Assembly: GCA_000436915.1 (NCBI GenBank)
Contig: HF993987.1
Location: forward strand, 1-12,060
Direction of reading: 5' to 3'
DNA from: Prevotella sp. CAG:1092
GTDB taxonomy: Bacteria > Bacteroidota > Bacteroidia > Bacteroidales > Bacteroidaceae
Length of the DNA: 12,060 nt
Shown: piece after piece, positions 1 through 7,053 of the stretch
Position numbering within the stretch: the stretch's first letter is position 1
How the letters are laid out: the number at the start of each line of letters is the position of its first letter
The notes under the pieces: model-generated
Database searches by the model: none
Told to the model about the DNA's origin: nothing
What the model saw: only the letters and a program-made list of their open reading frames with translations
Made by a program: the position numbers and the translations under genes

Positions 1-41
1 CAACTTAAATTAATTCCGCCAACGGGTAAATATATAGTATT

Positions 42-88
42 TAAGGACTTGGATAATAAAAAAAACGCAAATATTATCCAAGTCCTTA
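42..88. terminator. Perfect 17-bp inverted repeat, probable terminator of an upstream gene
   Basis: Bases 42-58 and 72-88 are exact reverse complements (17 bp, centred on GGACTTGG/CCAAGTCC) around a 13-nt A-rich loop. The arm is followed by TTATTG, only a weak T-tract, while the loop side carries seven A residues. It lies just upstream of the lpxD promoter, so it most likely ends transcription of a gene to the left of the window and insulates the lipid A operon. A bidirectional terminator or an RNA stability hairpin is also possible. The hairpin is seen directly; its role is inferred. Confidence 0.65.
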
Positions 89-117
89 TTGTATATCAGC
101 AAAAATTGCTATATTTG
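88..117 (+). promoter_or_regulatory. Bacteroidetes-type promoter of the lpxD operon
   Basis: TATATTTG at 110-117 fits the Bacteroidetes -7 element TAnnTTTG exactly. ATTG at 88-91 lies 18 nt upstream and is a 3-of-4 match to the -33 TTTG element. Transcription would start near 122-126 and give a leader of about 20 nt before the lpxD ATG at 146. The -33 element overlaps the last base of the inverted repeat at 42-88. No other promoter is visible between this hairpin and the gene. Confidence 0.55.
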
Positions 118-145
118 CAAATTATAACATAACTATTAAACAAAT

Positions 146-1180
146 ATGGAATTTTCAGCTAAGCAAATTGCCCAGTTCGTACAGGGTGTTATTGAAGGTG
201 ACGAGAACGCTACTGTTAACACATTTGCTAAGATTGAGGACGGAAAGCCTGGAGCTATTTCGTTCCTTTCAAATCCTAAATATACACATTATATCTATGA
301 CACAGAGTCAAGCATCGTGCTCGTAGACAAGAGTGTAGAACTCGAAAAGCCTACCAAGGCTACCCTTATTAAGGTAGACAACGCATACGAATGCGTGGCT
401 AAACTTTTGCAGCTCTACGAATCTATGAAGCCTAAGAAAACAGGTATTGATTCTTTGGCTTTCATTTCTCCTTCGGCTAAGATAGGTGAAAATGTATATA
501 TTGGAGCATTCGCATATATTGGCGATAATGTTGTTATTGGCGACGGATGCCAGATTTATCCTAACGTAGTTATCTGCGAGAATGCCAAGGTTGGCAACGA
601 CTGCTTGTTCTATCCTAACGTTACAATCTATCATGATTGTCATGTTGGTAATCGTGTAACCCTTCATGCTGGTAGCGTAGTAGGTTCTGATGGTTTCGGT
701 TTCGCTCCTTCAGAGAATGGCTATGATAAGATTCCTCAAATTGGTATCGTAACTATTGAAGATGATGTAGAAATTGGTGCAAATACCTGTATCGACCGTT
801 CTACCATGGGTAGCACATACGTTCGCAAAGGCGTCAAACTCGATAACCTTGTACAGATTGCCCACAATACCGATATTGGTGCAAATACCGTAATGAGCGC
901 TCAGGTTGGTATTGCAGGTTCTACTAAGGTTGGTCAATGGTGTATGTTTGGCGGTCAGGTTGGTATTGCAGGTCATATCACTATTGGCAACAAGGTGTTC
1001 CTCGGAGCACAATCAGGTGTGCCAAGTAGCTTGAAAGATAATCAGACTCTTATCGGTACACCTCCTATGGAGAAGTTGCCTTACTTTAAGTCGCAGGCCA
1101 TCTTCCAAAAACTTCCAGACCTCTATAAGCAAATTCAGAAATTGCAAAAGGAAGTTGACGAATTGAAAAAATTAAAATAA
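146..1180 (+). CDS. lpxD: UDP-3-O-(3-hydroxyacyl)glucosamine N-acyltransferase LpxD
   Basis: This enzyme transfers a (R)-3-hydroxyacyl chain from acyl carrier protein to the 2-amino group of UDP-3-O-acyl-glucosamine, the third step of lipid A synthesis, in the cytoplasm. The 344-residue protein has the family layout. Residues 1-100 form the uridine-binding N-terminal domain. Residues about 105-300 form a left-handed beta helix of hexapeptide repeats, including the paired QVGIAG repeats at 253-258 and 271-276. The C-terminal helix, about 317-344, is rich in K, L, Q and E. The motif NLVQIAH places the catalytic histidine at 240, matching His239 of E. coli LpxD. Length is close to the E. coli enzyme (341). 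The ATG lies about 20 nt after the predicted transcription start and has an A-rich leader with no clear Shine-Dalgarno site. It is the first gene of the operon, 14 nt before lpxC-fabZ. Acyl chain length cannot be read from the sequence with confidence. Confidence 0.97.
   Translation: MEFSAKQIAQFVQGVIEGDENATVNTFAKIEDGKPGAISFLSNPKYTHYIYDTESSIVLVDKSVELEKPTKATLIKVDNAYECVAKLLQLYESMKPKKTGIDSLAFISPSAKIGENVYIGAFAYIGDNVVIGDGCQIYPNVVICENAKVGNDCLFYPNVTIYHDCHVGNRVTLHAGSVVGSDGFGFAPSENGYDKIPQIGIVTIEDDVEIGANTCIDRSTMGSTYVRKGVKLDNLVQIAHNTDIGANTVMSAQVGIAGSTKVGQWCMFGGQVGIAGHITIGNKVFLGAQSGVPSSLKDNQTLIGTPPMEKLPYFKSQAIFQKLPDLYKQIQKLQKEVDELKKLK
901..973 (+). repeat. Exact 19-bp direct repeat inside lpxD, 54 bp apart
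   Basis: TCAGGTTGGTATTGCAGGT occurs at 901-919 and again at 955-973. Each copy encodes the QVGIAG hexapeptide of the LpxD beta helix, and the 54-bp spacing equals one three-hexapeptide coil. The protein repeat is normal for the family. The exact nucleotide identity is the only notable point, since recombination between the copies would delete or duplicate 18 residues in frame. Confidence 0.9.
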
Positions 1181-1194
1181 AGATATTATCCATT

Positions 1195-2586
1195 ATGGAC
1201 GCACAAAAACAAACAACCTTGAAAGGTAGCTTTTCCCTCTTTGGAAAAGGATTACATACAGGATTGAGCCTAACAGTAGTCTTCAATCCTGCACCTGAAA
1301 ATACAGGATACAAAATTCAGCGTACCGACCTTGAAGGTGCTCCTATTATCGACGCTGTCGCGGAGAAAGTGGTTGATACCCAGCGTGGTACCGTGCTTGG
1401 CGAAGGCAACATCCGCGTTTCTACTATAGAACATGGTATGGCAGCCCTTTATGCCCTTGGCATCGACAACTGCTTGATTCAGGTTAACGGTCCTGAGTTC
1501 CCTATCCTCGATGGTTCTGCAACTCAGTATGTACAGAAAATCAACGAGGTTGGAATCGAAGAGCAGAATGCTCCTAAAGACTACTATATTATCAAGCATA
1601 AGATAGAGGTTAAGGACCCAGAAACTGGCTCTTGCATAACAATTTTGCCAGATGAGCAATTTTCTATAACAGCTATGTGCTCGTTCCAGTCTAAGTTCAT
1701 TAATAGCCAGTTTGCAACTCTCGACGATATCCGCAACTTTAGCGAGGAGATTTCTCCAGCCCGCACATTTGTGTTTGTTCGCGATATCGTACCTTTGCTC
1801 GAAGCAAACCTTATAAAGGGTGGCGACTTGGATAACGCTATTGTTATCTATGAGCGCGAGGTTACTCAAGAGAAGCTTGATCAGCTTGCAGACGTGCTTA
1901 ACGTTCCTCATATGGATGCTAAGAAGATTGGCTACATCCAGCACAAGCCTTTGATGTGGGAAAACGAGTGTACTCGTCATAAGCTCCTTGATATCATTGG
2001 CGATATGGCGCTTATCGGTAAACCAATCAAGGGCCGTATCGTGGCTACTCGTCCTGGTCATACCATCAACAACAAGTTTGCTCGTTTGATGCGTAAGGAA
2101 ATTCGTAAGCACGAGATTCAAGCTCCTGTTTACAATCCTAACGATGCTCCAGTAATGGACAATATTCGTATACGCGAACTGTTACCACATCGCTACCCTA
2201 TGCAGTTGGTTGACAAGATTATTGCCGTGGGTTCAACAAGCATCGTAGGTGTTAAGAACGTAACTGCCAACGAACCTTTCTTTGTAGGTCACTTCCCAAA
2301 AGAGCCTGTAATGCCTGGGGTATTGCAGATTGAGGCTATGGCGCAATGTGGAGGATTGTTGGTACTAAATCAGGTTGAAGAACCTGAGCGTTGGTCTACC
2401 TACTTCCTGCGTATTGATGAAGTTAAGTTCCGCCAGAAGGTAGTTCCTGGCGACACACTACTCTTCAAGGTTGAACTTCTCGCTCCTGTACGCCATGGCA
2501 TAAGCTCTATGAAGGGCTATATGTTCGTAGGCGACAAGGTTGTTTCGGAAGCAACATTTACTGCACAAATCGTAAAGAATAAATAA
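1195..2586 (+). CDS. lpxC/fabZ: Bifunctional UDP-3-O-acyl-GlcNAc deacetylase / 3-hydroxyacyl-ACP dehydratase (LpxC-FabZ fusion)
   Basis: The N-terminal part (residues about 1-305) is LpxC, the zinc deacetylase that commits UDP-3-O-acyl-GlcNAc to lipid A. The C-terminal part (about 320-460) is FabZ, which dehydrates (R)-3-hydroxyacyl-ACP during fatty acid elongation. LpxC residues are all present: Glu79 and zinc ligand His80 in STIEHGMAAL, zinc ligands His262 and Asp266 in RHKLLDIIGD, and catalytic His289 in RPGHTINN. FabZ shows LLPHRYPMQLVD near 329-340, then catalytic His366 in GHFPKEPVMPG and Glu380 in IEAMAQ, 14 residues apart as in stand-alone FabZ. A short linker (about 303-320) joins the domains with no stop or frameshift. 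The fusion is known throughout Bacteroidota. It sits 14 nt after lpxD and 5 nt before lpxA, so the three are surely co-transcribed. Confidence 0.97.
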   Translation: MDAQKQTTLKGSFSLFGKGLHTGLSLTVVFNPAPENTGYKIQRTDLEGAPIIDAVAEKVVDTQRGTVLGEGNIRVSTIEHGMAALYALGIDNCLIQVNGPEFPILDGSATQYVQKINEVGIEEQNAPKDYYIIKHKIEVKDPETGSCITILPDEQFSITAMCSFQSKFINSQFATLDDIRNFSEEISPARTFVFVRDIVPLLEANLIKGGDLDNAIVIYEREVTQEKLDQLADVLNVPHMDAKKIGYIQHKPLMWENECTRHKLLDIIGDMALIGKPIKGRIVATRPGHTINNKFARLMRKEIRKHEIQAPVYNPNDAPVMDNIRIRELLPHRYPMQLVDKIIAVGSTSIVGVKNVTANEPFFVGHFPKEPVMPGVLQIEAMAQCGGLLVLNQVEEPERWSTYFLRIDEVKFRQKVVPGDTLLFKVELLAPVRHGISSMKGYMFVGDKVVSEATFTAQIVKNK

Positions 2587-2591
2587 GAATA

Positions 2592-3362
2592 ATGAATCAG
2601 ATTAGTCCTTTAGCATTTGTACATCCTGAGGCAAAACTCGGAGACAACAACATAATCGGTCCTTTCTGCTATATTGACCGCAATACTGTAATTGGCAACA
2701 ATAATGTGTTGCAAAATAGTGTTACTATACATGTTGGTGCACGTATTGGTGATGGCAACGAGATATTCCCTGGTGCCAGCATCTCTACTAAGCCACAAGA
2801 CTTGAAGTTCCGTGGCGAAGAGACTACCTGCGAAGTTGGTAACAACAACAGTATCAGAGAGAACGTAACTATTTCTCGCGGTACTGCTTCTAAGGGTAAG
2901 ACCATGGTAGGAAGCAATAACCTATTGATGGAATGTGTGCATGTGGCTCACGATTGCGAGCTCGGAAGCGGACTTATTATAGGTAACTCTACTAAGTTTG
3001 CAGGCGAGGTTGTCGTTGATGATAATGCTATCGTTAGTGCCAACGTTCTTGTTCATCAGTTCTGCCACATTGGTGGTTATGTGATGATTCAGGGTGGTTG
3101 CCGTTTCAGCCAAGATATTCCTCCTTACGTGATAGCAGGCAAAGAGCCAACAAAATATTGTGGTTTGAACCTTGTAGGTCTTCGTCGCCGTGGCTTCAGC
3201 AACGAGCTCATCACAAAGCTCCACGATGCTTATCGTTTGCTCTATTCTAAGGGTATCCTTAAAGAAGGTTTGGAAGAGATAAAGGCAAATATGGAGGTTA
3301 CTCCTGAAATTCAATATCTCATCGACTTCGTTACAACTTCAAAGCGAGGCATTATCAGATAA
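2592..3362 (+). CDS. lpxA: Acyl-[ACP]--UDP-N-acetylglucosamine O-acyltransferase LpxA
   Basis: LpxA performs the first step of lipid A synthesis, moving a (R)-3-hydroxyacyl group from ACP to the 3-OH of UDP-GlcNAc. The 256-residue protein has hexapeptide repeats forming a beta helix (residues about 1-185) and a helical C-terminal domain starting around GLRRRGFS at 196-203. The catalytic base is His120 in HVAHDC, aligned with E. coli His125, and His155 in VHQFC aligns with His160. At the acyl-ruler position (E. coli Gly173) the ungapped alignment gives Gly168, which fits a long-chain enzyme; that reading is inference. The start is 5 nt after the lpxC-fabZ stop, so translation is probably coupled. 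It is the last gene of the tight lipid A operon and is followed by a 195-nt gap. A short inverted repeat straddles its stop codon. Confidence 0.97.
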   Translation: MNQISPLAFVHPEAKLGDNNIIGPFCYIDRNTVIGNNNVLQNSVTIHVGARIGDGNEIFPGASISTKPQDLKFRGEETTCEVGNNNSIRENVTISRGTASKGKTMVGSNNLLMECVHVAHDCELGSGLIIGNSTKFAGEVVVDDNAIVSANVLVHQFCHIGGYVMIQGGCRFSQDIPPYVIAGKEPTKYCGLNLVGLRRRGFSNELITKLHDAYRLLYSKGILKEGLEEIKANMEVTPEIQYLIDFVTTSKRGIIR

Positions 3363-3557
3363 TAGTAAATTCTGATAAATATCGAATTGTGAAAACAAAC
3401 GAGATTTTATAGTATTTAATATTGATAAAGATTACAGCTAAATAGTGAAAGGAATTTAGATGACATCATCAAAACAAACATTTGTGAATGTGTCTTCTAT
3501 ATTCCTTTTTCTTTTCATTATAAGTTTCCACTTTTTGTCATCAAGTTTTTTATATAG
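3363..3557. other. 195-nt AT-rich intergenic region between lpxA and miaA
   Basis: No gene of convincing length is present. TTATCAGA at 3352-3359 (over the end of lpxA) pairs with TCTGATAA at 3371-3378, making an 8-bp hairpin that sequesters the lpxA stop codon but has no T-tract after it. A second pair, AAAGGAAT at 3448-3455 and ATTCCTTT at 3501-3508, encloses about 45 nt. I found no TTTG / TAnnTTTG promoter at proper spacing. The nearest -7 match is TAAGTTTC at 3521-3528, one base off and without a -33 partner. Whether miaA has its own promoter is undecided. Confidence 0.5.
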
Positions 3558-4469
3558 ATGAGAAACACCTTGATAGTAATCGTTGGTCCTACAGGTGTTG
3601 GCAAGTCTGAACTTTGTCTTGATATTGCCGAACATCTTGGTGTACCAATAATAAATGCCGACTCGCGTCAAATCTTTAAAGAACTACCGATAGGAACGGC
3701 AGCCCCTACCCCTGAGCAGCAGAAGCGTGTTTACCATTATTTCGTTGGCAACCACACCCTCGACGACTATTATAGCGCTTCGCTCTATGAAGAAGATGTG
3801 ATGAAGTTGCTTCAGCAAATGTTTTCAGACGATGGACATGAAAATCATGCTGCTTTGATGTCTGGCGGTTCGATGATGTATATCGATGCTGTATGTAAAG
3901 GAATTGATGATATTCCTACCATACGAGAAGATATACGCGAGATGATGAAGCAAAGGCTTGAGAACGAAGGTCTTGAAGCTTTGGTTGCAGAACTAAAAGA
4001 GCTTGATCCTGAGCATTGGGCTATTGTAGATCGTAATAATCCGCGCCGTGTTGTTCATGCTCTAGAAATATGCCATCAGACAGGTACCACATATACTTCC
4101 TTTCGTACAAACTCCGTGAAGCAACGTCCGTTTAATATCTTGAAGATAGGTTTAAACCGCGATCGTGAAGAAATGTACGATAGAATAAATCGCAGGGTTC
4201 TTATGATGATGGAACAAGGCTTAGAAGACGAAGCTCGACGTGTATATCATAAACGCTCTTGCAACTCTTTGAATACCGTAGGTTATAAAGAGATGTTTGC
4301 CTATTTTGATGGTATGATAGACCGCGACGAAGCAATCCGTCAGATACAGTCAAATTCACGTCGATATATGCGCAAACAGCTCACTTGGTTCAAGAAAGAT
4401 GAGAATATTCGATGGTTTTCGCCCGATAATATTGAAGAAATCATAAAATATATCGACAAATCGCTATAG
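3558..4469 (+). CDS. miaA: tRNA dimethylallyltransferase MiaA
   Basis: MiaA adds a dimethylallyl group to N6 of A37 in tRNAs that read codons starting with U, which stabilises the codon-anticodon pair. The 303-residue protein is of normal length. It shows a P-loop GPTGVGKS at 10-17, the DSRQIF motif at 35-40, GGSMMY at 103-108, the DRNNPRR segment at 158-164 and the C-terminal RRYMRKQLTWFKK stretch at 268-280. In GGSMMY a serine (105) stands where E. coli MiaA has a threonine (GGTMLY); the hydroxyl is kept, so activity should be retained. The gene follows the lipid A operon after 195 nt and precedes the PBP gene by 53 nt. It is oriented with both but functionally unrelated to either. Confidence 0.96.
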   Translation: MRNTLIVIVGPTGVGKSELCLDIAEHLGVPIINADSRQIFKELPIGTAAPTPEQQKRVYHYFVGNHTLDDYYSASLYEEDVMKLLQQMFSDDGHENHAALMSGGSMMYIDAVCKGIDDIPTIREDIREMMKQRLENEGLEALVAELKELDPEHWAIVDRNNPRRVVHALEICHQTGTTYTSFRTNSVKQRPFNILKIGLNRDREEMYDRINRRVLMMMEQGLEDEARRVYHKRSCNSLNTVGYKEMFAYFDGMIDRDEAIRQIQSNSRRYMRKQLTWFKKDENIRWFSPDNIEEIIKYIDKSL

Positions 4470-4485
4470 TTGTCGTTATTATTAT

Positions 4486-4493
4486 TACTTTTG
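4486..4493 (+). promoter_or_regulatory. Possible -7 element upstream of the PBP gene
   Basis: TACTTTTG in the 53-nt gap after miaA fits TAnnTTTG exactly and would start transcription near 4500, about 23 nt before the PBP ATG at 4523. No TTTG lies 18-21 nt upstream (the nearest is TTG at 4470-4472, only 13 nt away), so this is half a promoter at best. The gap is AT-rich and chance matches are likely. Confidence 0.3.
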
Positions 4494-4522
4494 TATGTAT
4501 AATTTGCTAATTAGGCATAAGT

Positions 4523-7033
4523 ATGTATAAGAAGATTAAACGCTTTTGCAGTTTGTGTGCAACAAAGATGCGCACTTTCTGGTCATGGTATAAGTCTCTC
4601 TACGGAGGACGTGCCTGGTATACAAAAACCCTTGTTGGTTTTGTTTCGTTGATAGTAATGCTGTTCCTCTATCTTGGAGCAGTGGATATTAATTTCCTTT
4701 GGCTTTTCGGTAAGAGTCCTGGCTATTTCTCAGGTATTAATGATCCTCAGACAAGTCAGGCGTCTGAGATTTATAGTGCAGATGGCGAATTGATAGGAAA
4801 ATACTTCAATGAAAACCGTACTCCGGTAAAGTACGAAGAAGTGGCTCCTGACTTTTGGCGTGCTCTCATAGATACAGAAGACGAGCGCTTCTATAAGCAT
4901 ATGGGTATCGATCCTATAGGCCTTTTTGGTGCCGTTAAAGATGTCTTGCTTCGTCATGATGGTCGTGGAGCATCAACCATCACCCAGCAGCTTGCTAAGA
5001 ATATGTTCCGCGTACGTTCGCAATATTCTACAGGTTTGCTTGGTAAGATTCCTGGTCTTAGGATTCTTATCGTGAAGAGCAAGGAGTGGATTATTGCCAC
5101 AAAGCTTGAAACCGTCTATAGCAAGAAGGAAATCATCACCATGTATGCCAATACCGTTGACTTCGGTTCCAACGCTTTTGGTATAAAGACTGCTGCTAAG
5201 ACATATTTCAATACCACACCAAAGGAGCTCACTACCGACCAATGTGCTATCCTCGTGGGTATGCTTAAGGCTACAACATACTATAATCCTATCTCACATC
5301 CAGAGAATAGCCTGCGTCGTCGAAATGTTGTGATGATGAATATGGTTAAGCATCACGACCTTGATAAGGCTCGTTATTCAGAACTATCGCAGCTACCAAT
5401 AAAGCTTGACTTTAAGATAGAGAACAATTATGATGGTAAGGCACTATATTTCCGTCAGGCTGTTGCTGATGACTTGAAGGCATGGTGTGAGGAGAATGGT
5501 TACGATCTCTATAGTAGCGGTCTTAAAATTTATACCACTCTTGACTCACGTATGCAGAAGTATGCTGAAGAAGCAGCAATCAAGCAGATGAAGCAGATAC
5601 AACGCAACTTCAAGAACCATTGGGGCAACAACGATCCATGGATTGACGAGCATGGTAAAGTGATACCAAACTTCATCGAGGATATTGCTAAGCGTCAGCC
5701 TTTTTATAAACAGTTGGAAGCAAAATTTGAAGACAACCAAGACTCTATAAACTATTATCTCAATAAACCTCACAAGGTTAAACTCTTCGACTACGAGAAG
5801 GGATCTATTGAGATGGAGATGTCGTCGTTGGATTCTATTCGCTACATGGTGAAATTCATGCATTGCGCTATGGTAGCCATGGAACCACAAACAGGTGCAG
5901 TAAAAGCATGGGTTGGTGATATTGACTTCAATTCTTGGAAATACGACAAGGTTAAAGCTATGCGCCAGCCTGGTTCTACTTTCAAACTCTTCGTTTATAC
6001 CGAAGCTATGAATCAGGGCTTGACTCCTTGCGACAAGCGTCGCGATGAATATATCTCTATGCAGGTATACGACAGCAAGAAGCATGAGATGACAACCTGG
6101 ACTCCAGGCAACGCCAACGGCTCTTTCTCTGGCGACTCTATGGCTCTTAAGAGTGCATTTGCTAAAAGTATTAACTCGGTAGCTGTTCGTCTTGGTCAGG
6201 AAATGGGTATCAAGAGAATCATAGAGACAGCCCACAAGATGGGTGTTGACAGCAAACTCGATGATACTCCATCGTTGGCTCTTGGTTCAAGTGATATGAA
6301 CCTCCTCGAACTTGCCGACTCTTATTGTACCGTAGCTGATAATGGTCGTCATCATGCTCCAGTATTGGTGACACGTATTGTTGACCGTGATGGAAAAGAG
6401 GTCTATCGTGCTCCTGAGGATGCAGAACAAGTAATTCCTTACAAGAGTGCATTCTTCATGCAGCAACTTCTCAAGGGTGGTATGATGGAACCTGGAGGAA
6501 CTTCTCAAAGTCTTTGGGGCTATGTGGGACAATTCAAGGATACCGAATTTGGTGGTAAGACTGGTACTTCCAACAACCATTCCGACGCTTGGTTCGTAGG
6601 CGTTAGTCCTAAGCTTGTAGTTGGAGCATGGGTAGGAGGCGAATATCGTAGCATTCACTTCCGTACTGGTGCTCTCGGACAAGGTTCGCGTACTGCGCTC
6701 CCTATTTGTGGCTACTTCCTTCAGTCTGTTCTTGCCGATCCTGCTTTTGCTCATTATCGTGGCAAATTCGATAAGCCTAAGGATAGTGATATAACTTCCG
6801 ACATGTATACTTGTGCAAGTTATTATCCAAGCGCCAAGAACGATACTCTTAACAACGATAGTACACTCGTTATAGAAGAAGAGATTATGCTCGACGAGAA
6901 TGGCTACCCTGTACATCGTGTTGTTAAATCTGAGGGTGAAAGCCAATCTTCAGCTAATGGCGCATCAACTCCAAATCAAGAGAAGACGCGCACTCAGCCT
7001 AAGGAACAGGCAGTAAATTTCGATGACCTATAA
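4523..7033 (+). CDS. mrcA: Class A penicillin-binding protein (PBP1A-type transglycosylase/transpeptidase)
   Basis: This inner-membrane enzyme polymerises lipid II into glycan strands and crosslinks their peptides in the periplasm. Residues 1-34 are a basic cytoplasmic tail and about 35-60 a single membrane anchor. The GT51 domain (about 90-270) has catalytic Glu119 in the EDERFYKH motif, GRGASTITQQLAKN at 147-160, the KEWIIATKLE segment with Glu196 and KKEIITMYAN at 201-210. The transpeptidase domain (about 445-735) has nucleophile Ser485 and Lys488 in STFK, the SIN motif at 549-551 and KTGTS at 679-683. Between them lies a lysine-rich segment of about 90 residues (350-440). The tail after 750 is polar and low in complexity (Ser, Asn, Gln, Glu), probably disordered. 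At 836 residues it is of usual size for PBP1A. The helicase gene starts 20 nt downstream, suggesting co-transcription. The mrcA symbol is by family resemblance. Confidence 0.95.
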   Translation: MYKKIKRFCSLCATKMRTFWSWYKSLYGGRAWYTKTLVGFVSLIVMLFLYLGAVDINFLWLFGKSPGYFSGINDPQTSQASEIYSADGELIGKYFNENRTPVKYEEVAPDFWRALIDTEDERFYKHMGIDPIGLFGAVKDVLLRHDGRGASTITQQLAKNMFRVRSQYSTGLLGKIPGLRILIVKSKEWIIATKLETVYSKKEIITMYANTVDFGSNAFGIKTAAKTYFNTTPKELTTDQCAILVGMLKATTYYNPISHPENSLRRRNVVMMNMVKHHDLDKARYSELSQLPIKLDFKIENNYDGKALYFRQAVADDLKAWCEENGYDLYSSGLKIYTTLDSRMQKYAEEAAIKQMKQIQRNFKNHWGNNDPWIDEHGKVIPNFIEDIAKRQPFYKQLEAKFEDNQDSINYYLNKPHKVKLFDYEKGSIEMEMSSLDSIRYMVKFMHCAMVAMEPQTGAVKAWVGDIDFNSWKYDKVKAMRQPGSTFKLFVYTEAMNQGLTPCDKRRDEYISMQVYDSKKHEMTTWTPGNANGSFSGDSMALKSAFAKSINSVAVRLGQEMGIKRIIETAHKMGVDSKLDDTPSLALGSSDMNLLELADSYCTVADNGRHHAPVLVTRIVDRDGKEVYRAPEDAEQVIPYKSAFFMQQLLKGGMMEPGGTSQSLWGYVGQFKDTEFGGKTGTSNNHSDAWFVGVSPKLVVGAWVGGEYRSIHFRTGALGQGSRTALPICGYFLQSVLADPAFAHYRGKFDKPKDSDITSDMYTCASYYPSAKNDTLNNDSTLVIEEEIMLDENGYPVHRVVKSEGESQSSANGASTPNQEKTRTQPKEQAVNFDDL

Positions 7034-7053
7034 TAAGTGAACACTCACCTTAC

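Noticed and set aside
1..132. Plus-strand frame open from the left edge to TAA at 130-132
   Set aside because: It spans both arms of the 17-bp inverted repeat and the lpxD promoter, and the peptide has no recognisable character, so it is unlikely to be the end of an upstream gene.
1270..2121. Long minus-strand frame (283 codons) opposite lpxC-fabZ
   Set aside because: The plus strand carries every catalytic motif of LpxC, and the antisense translation resembles no family.
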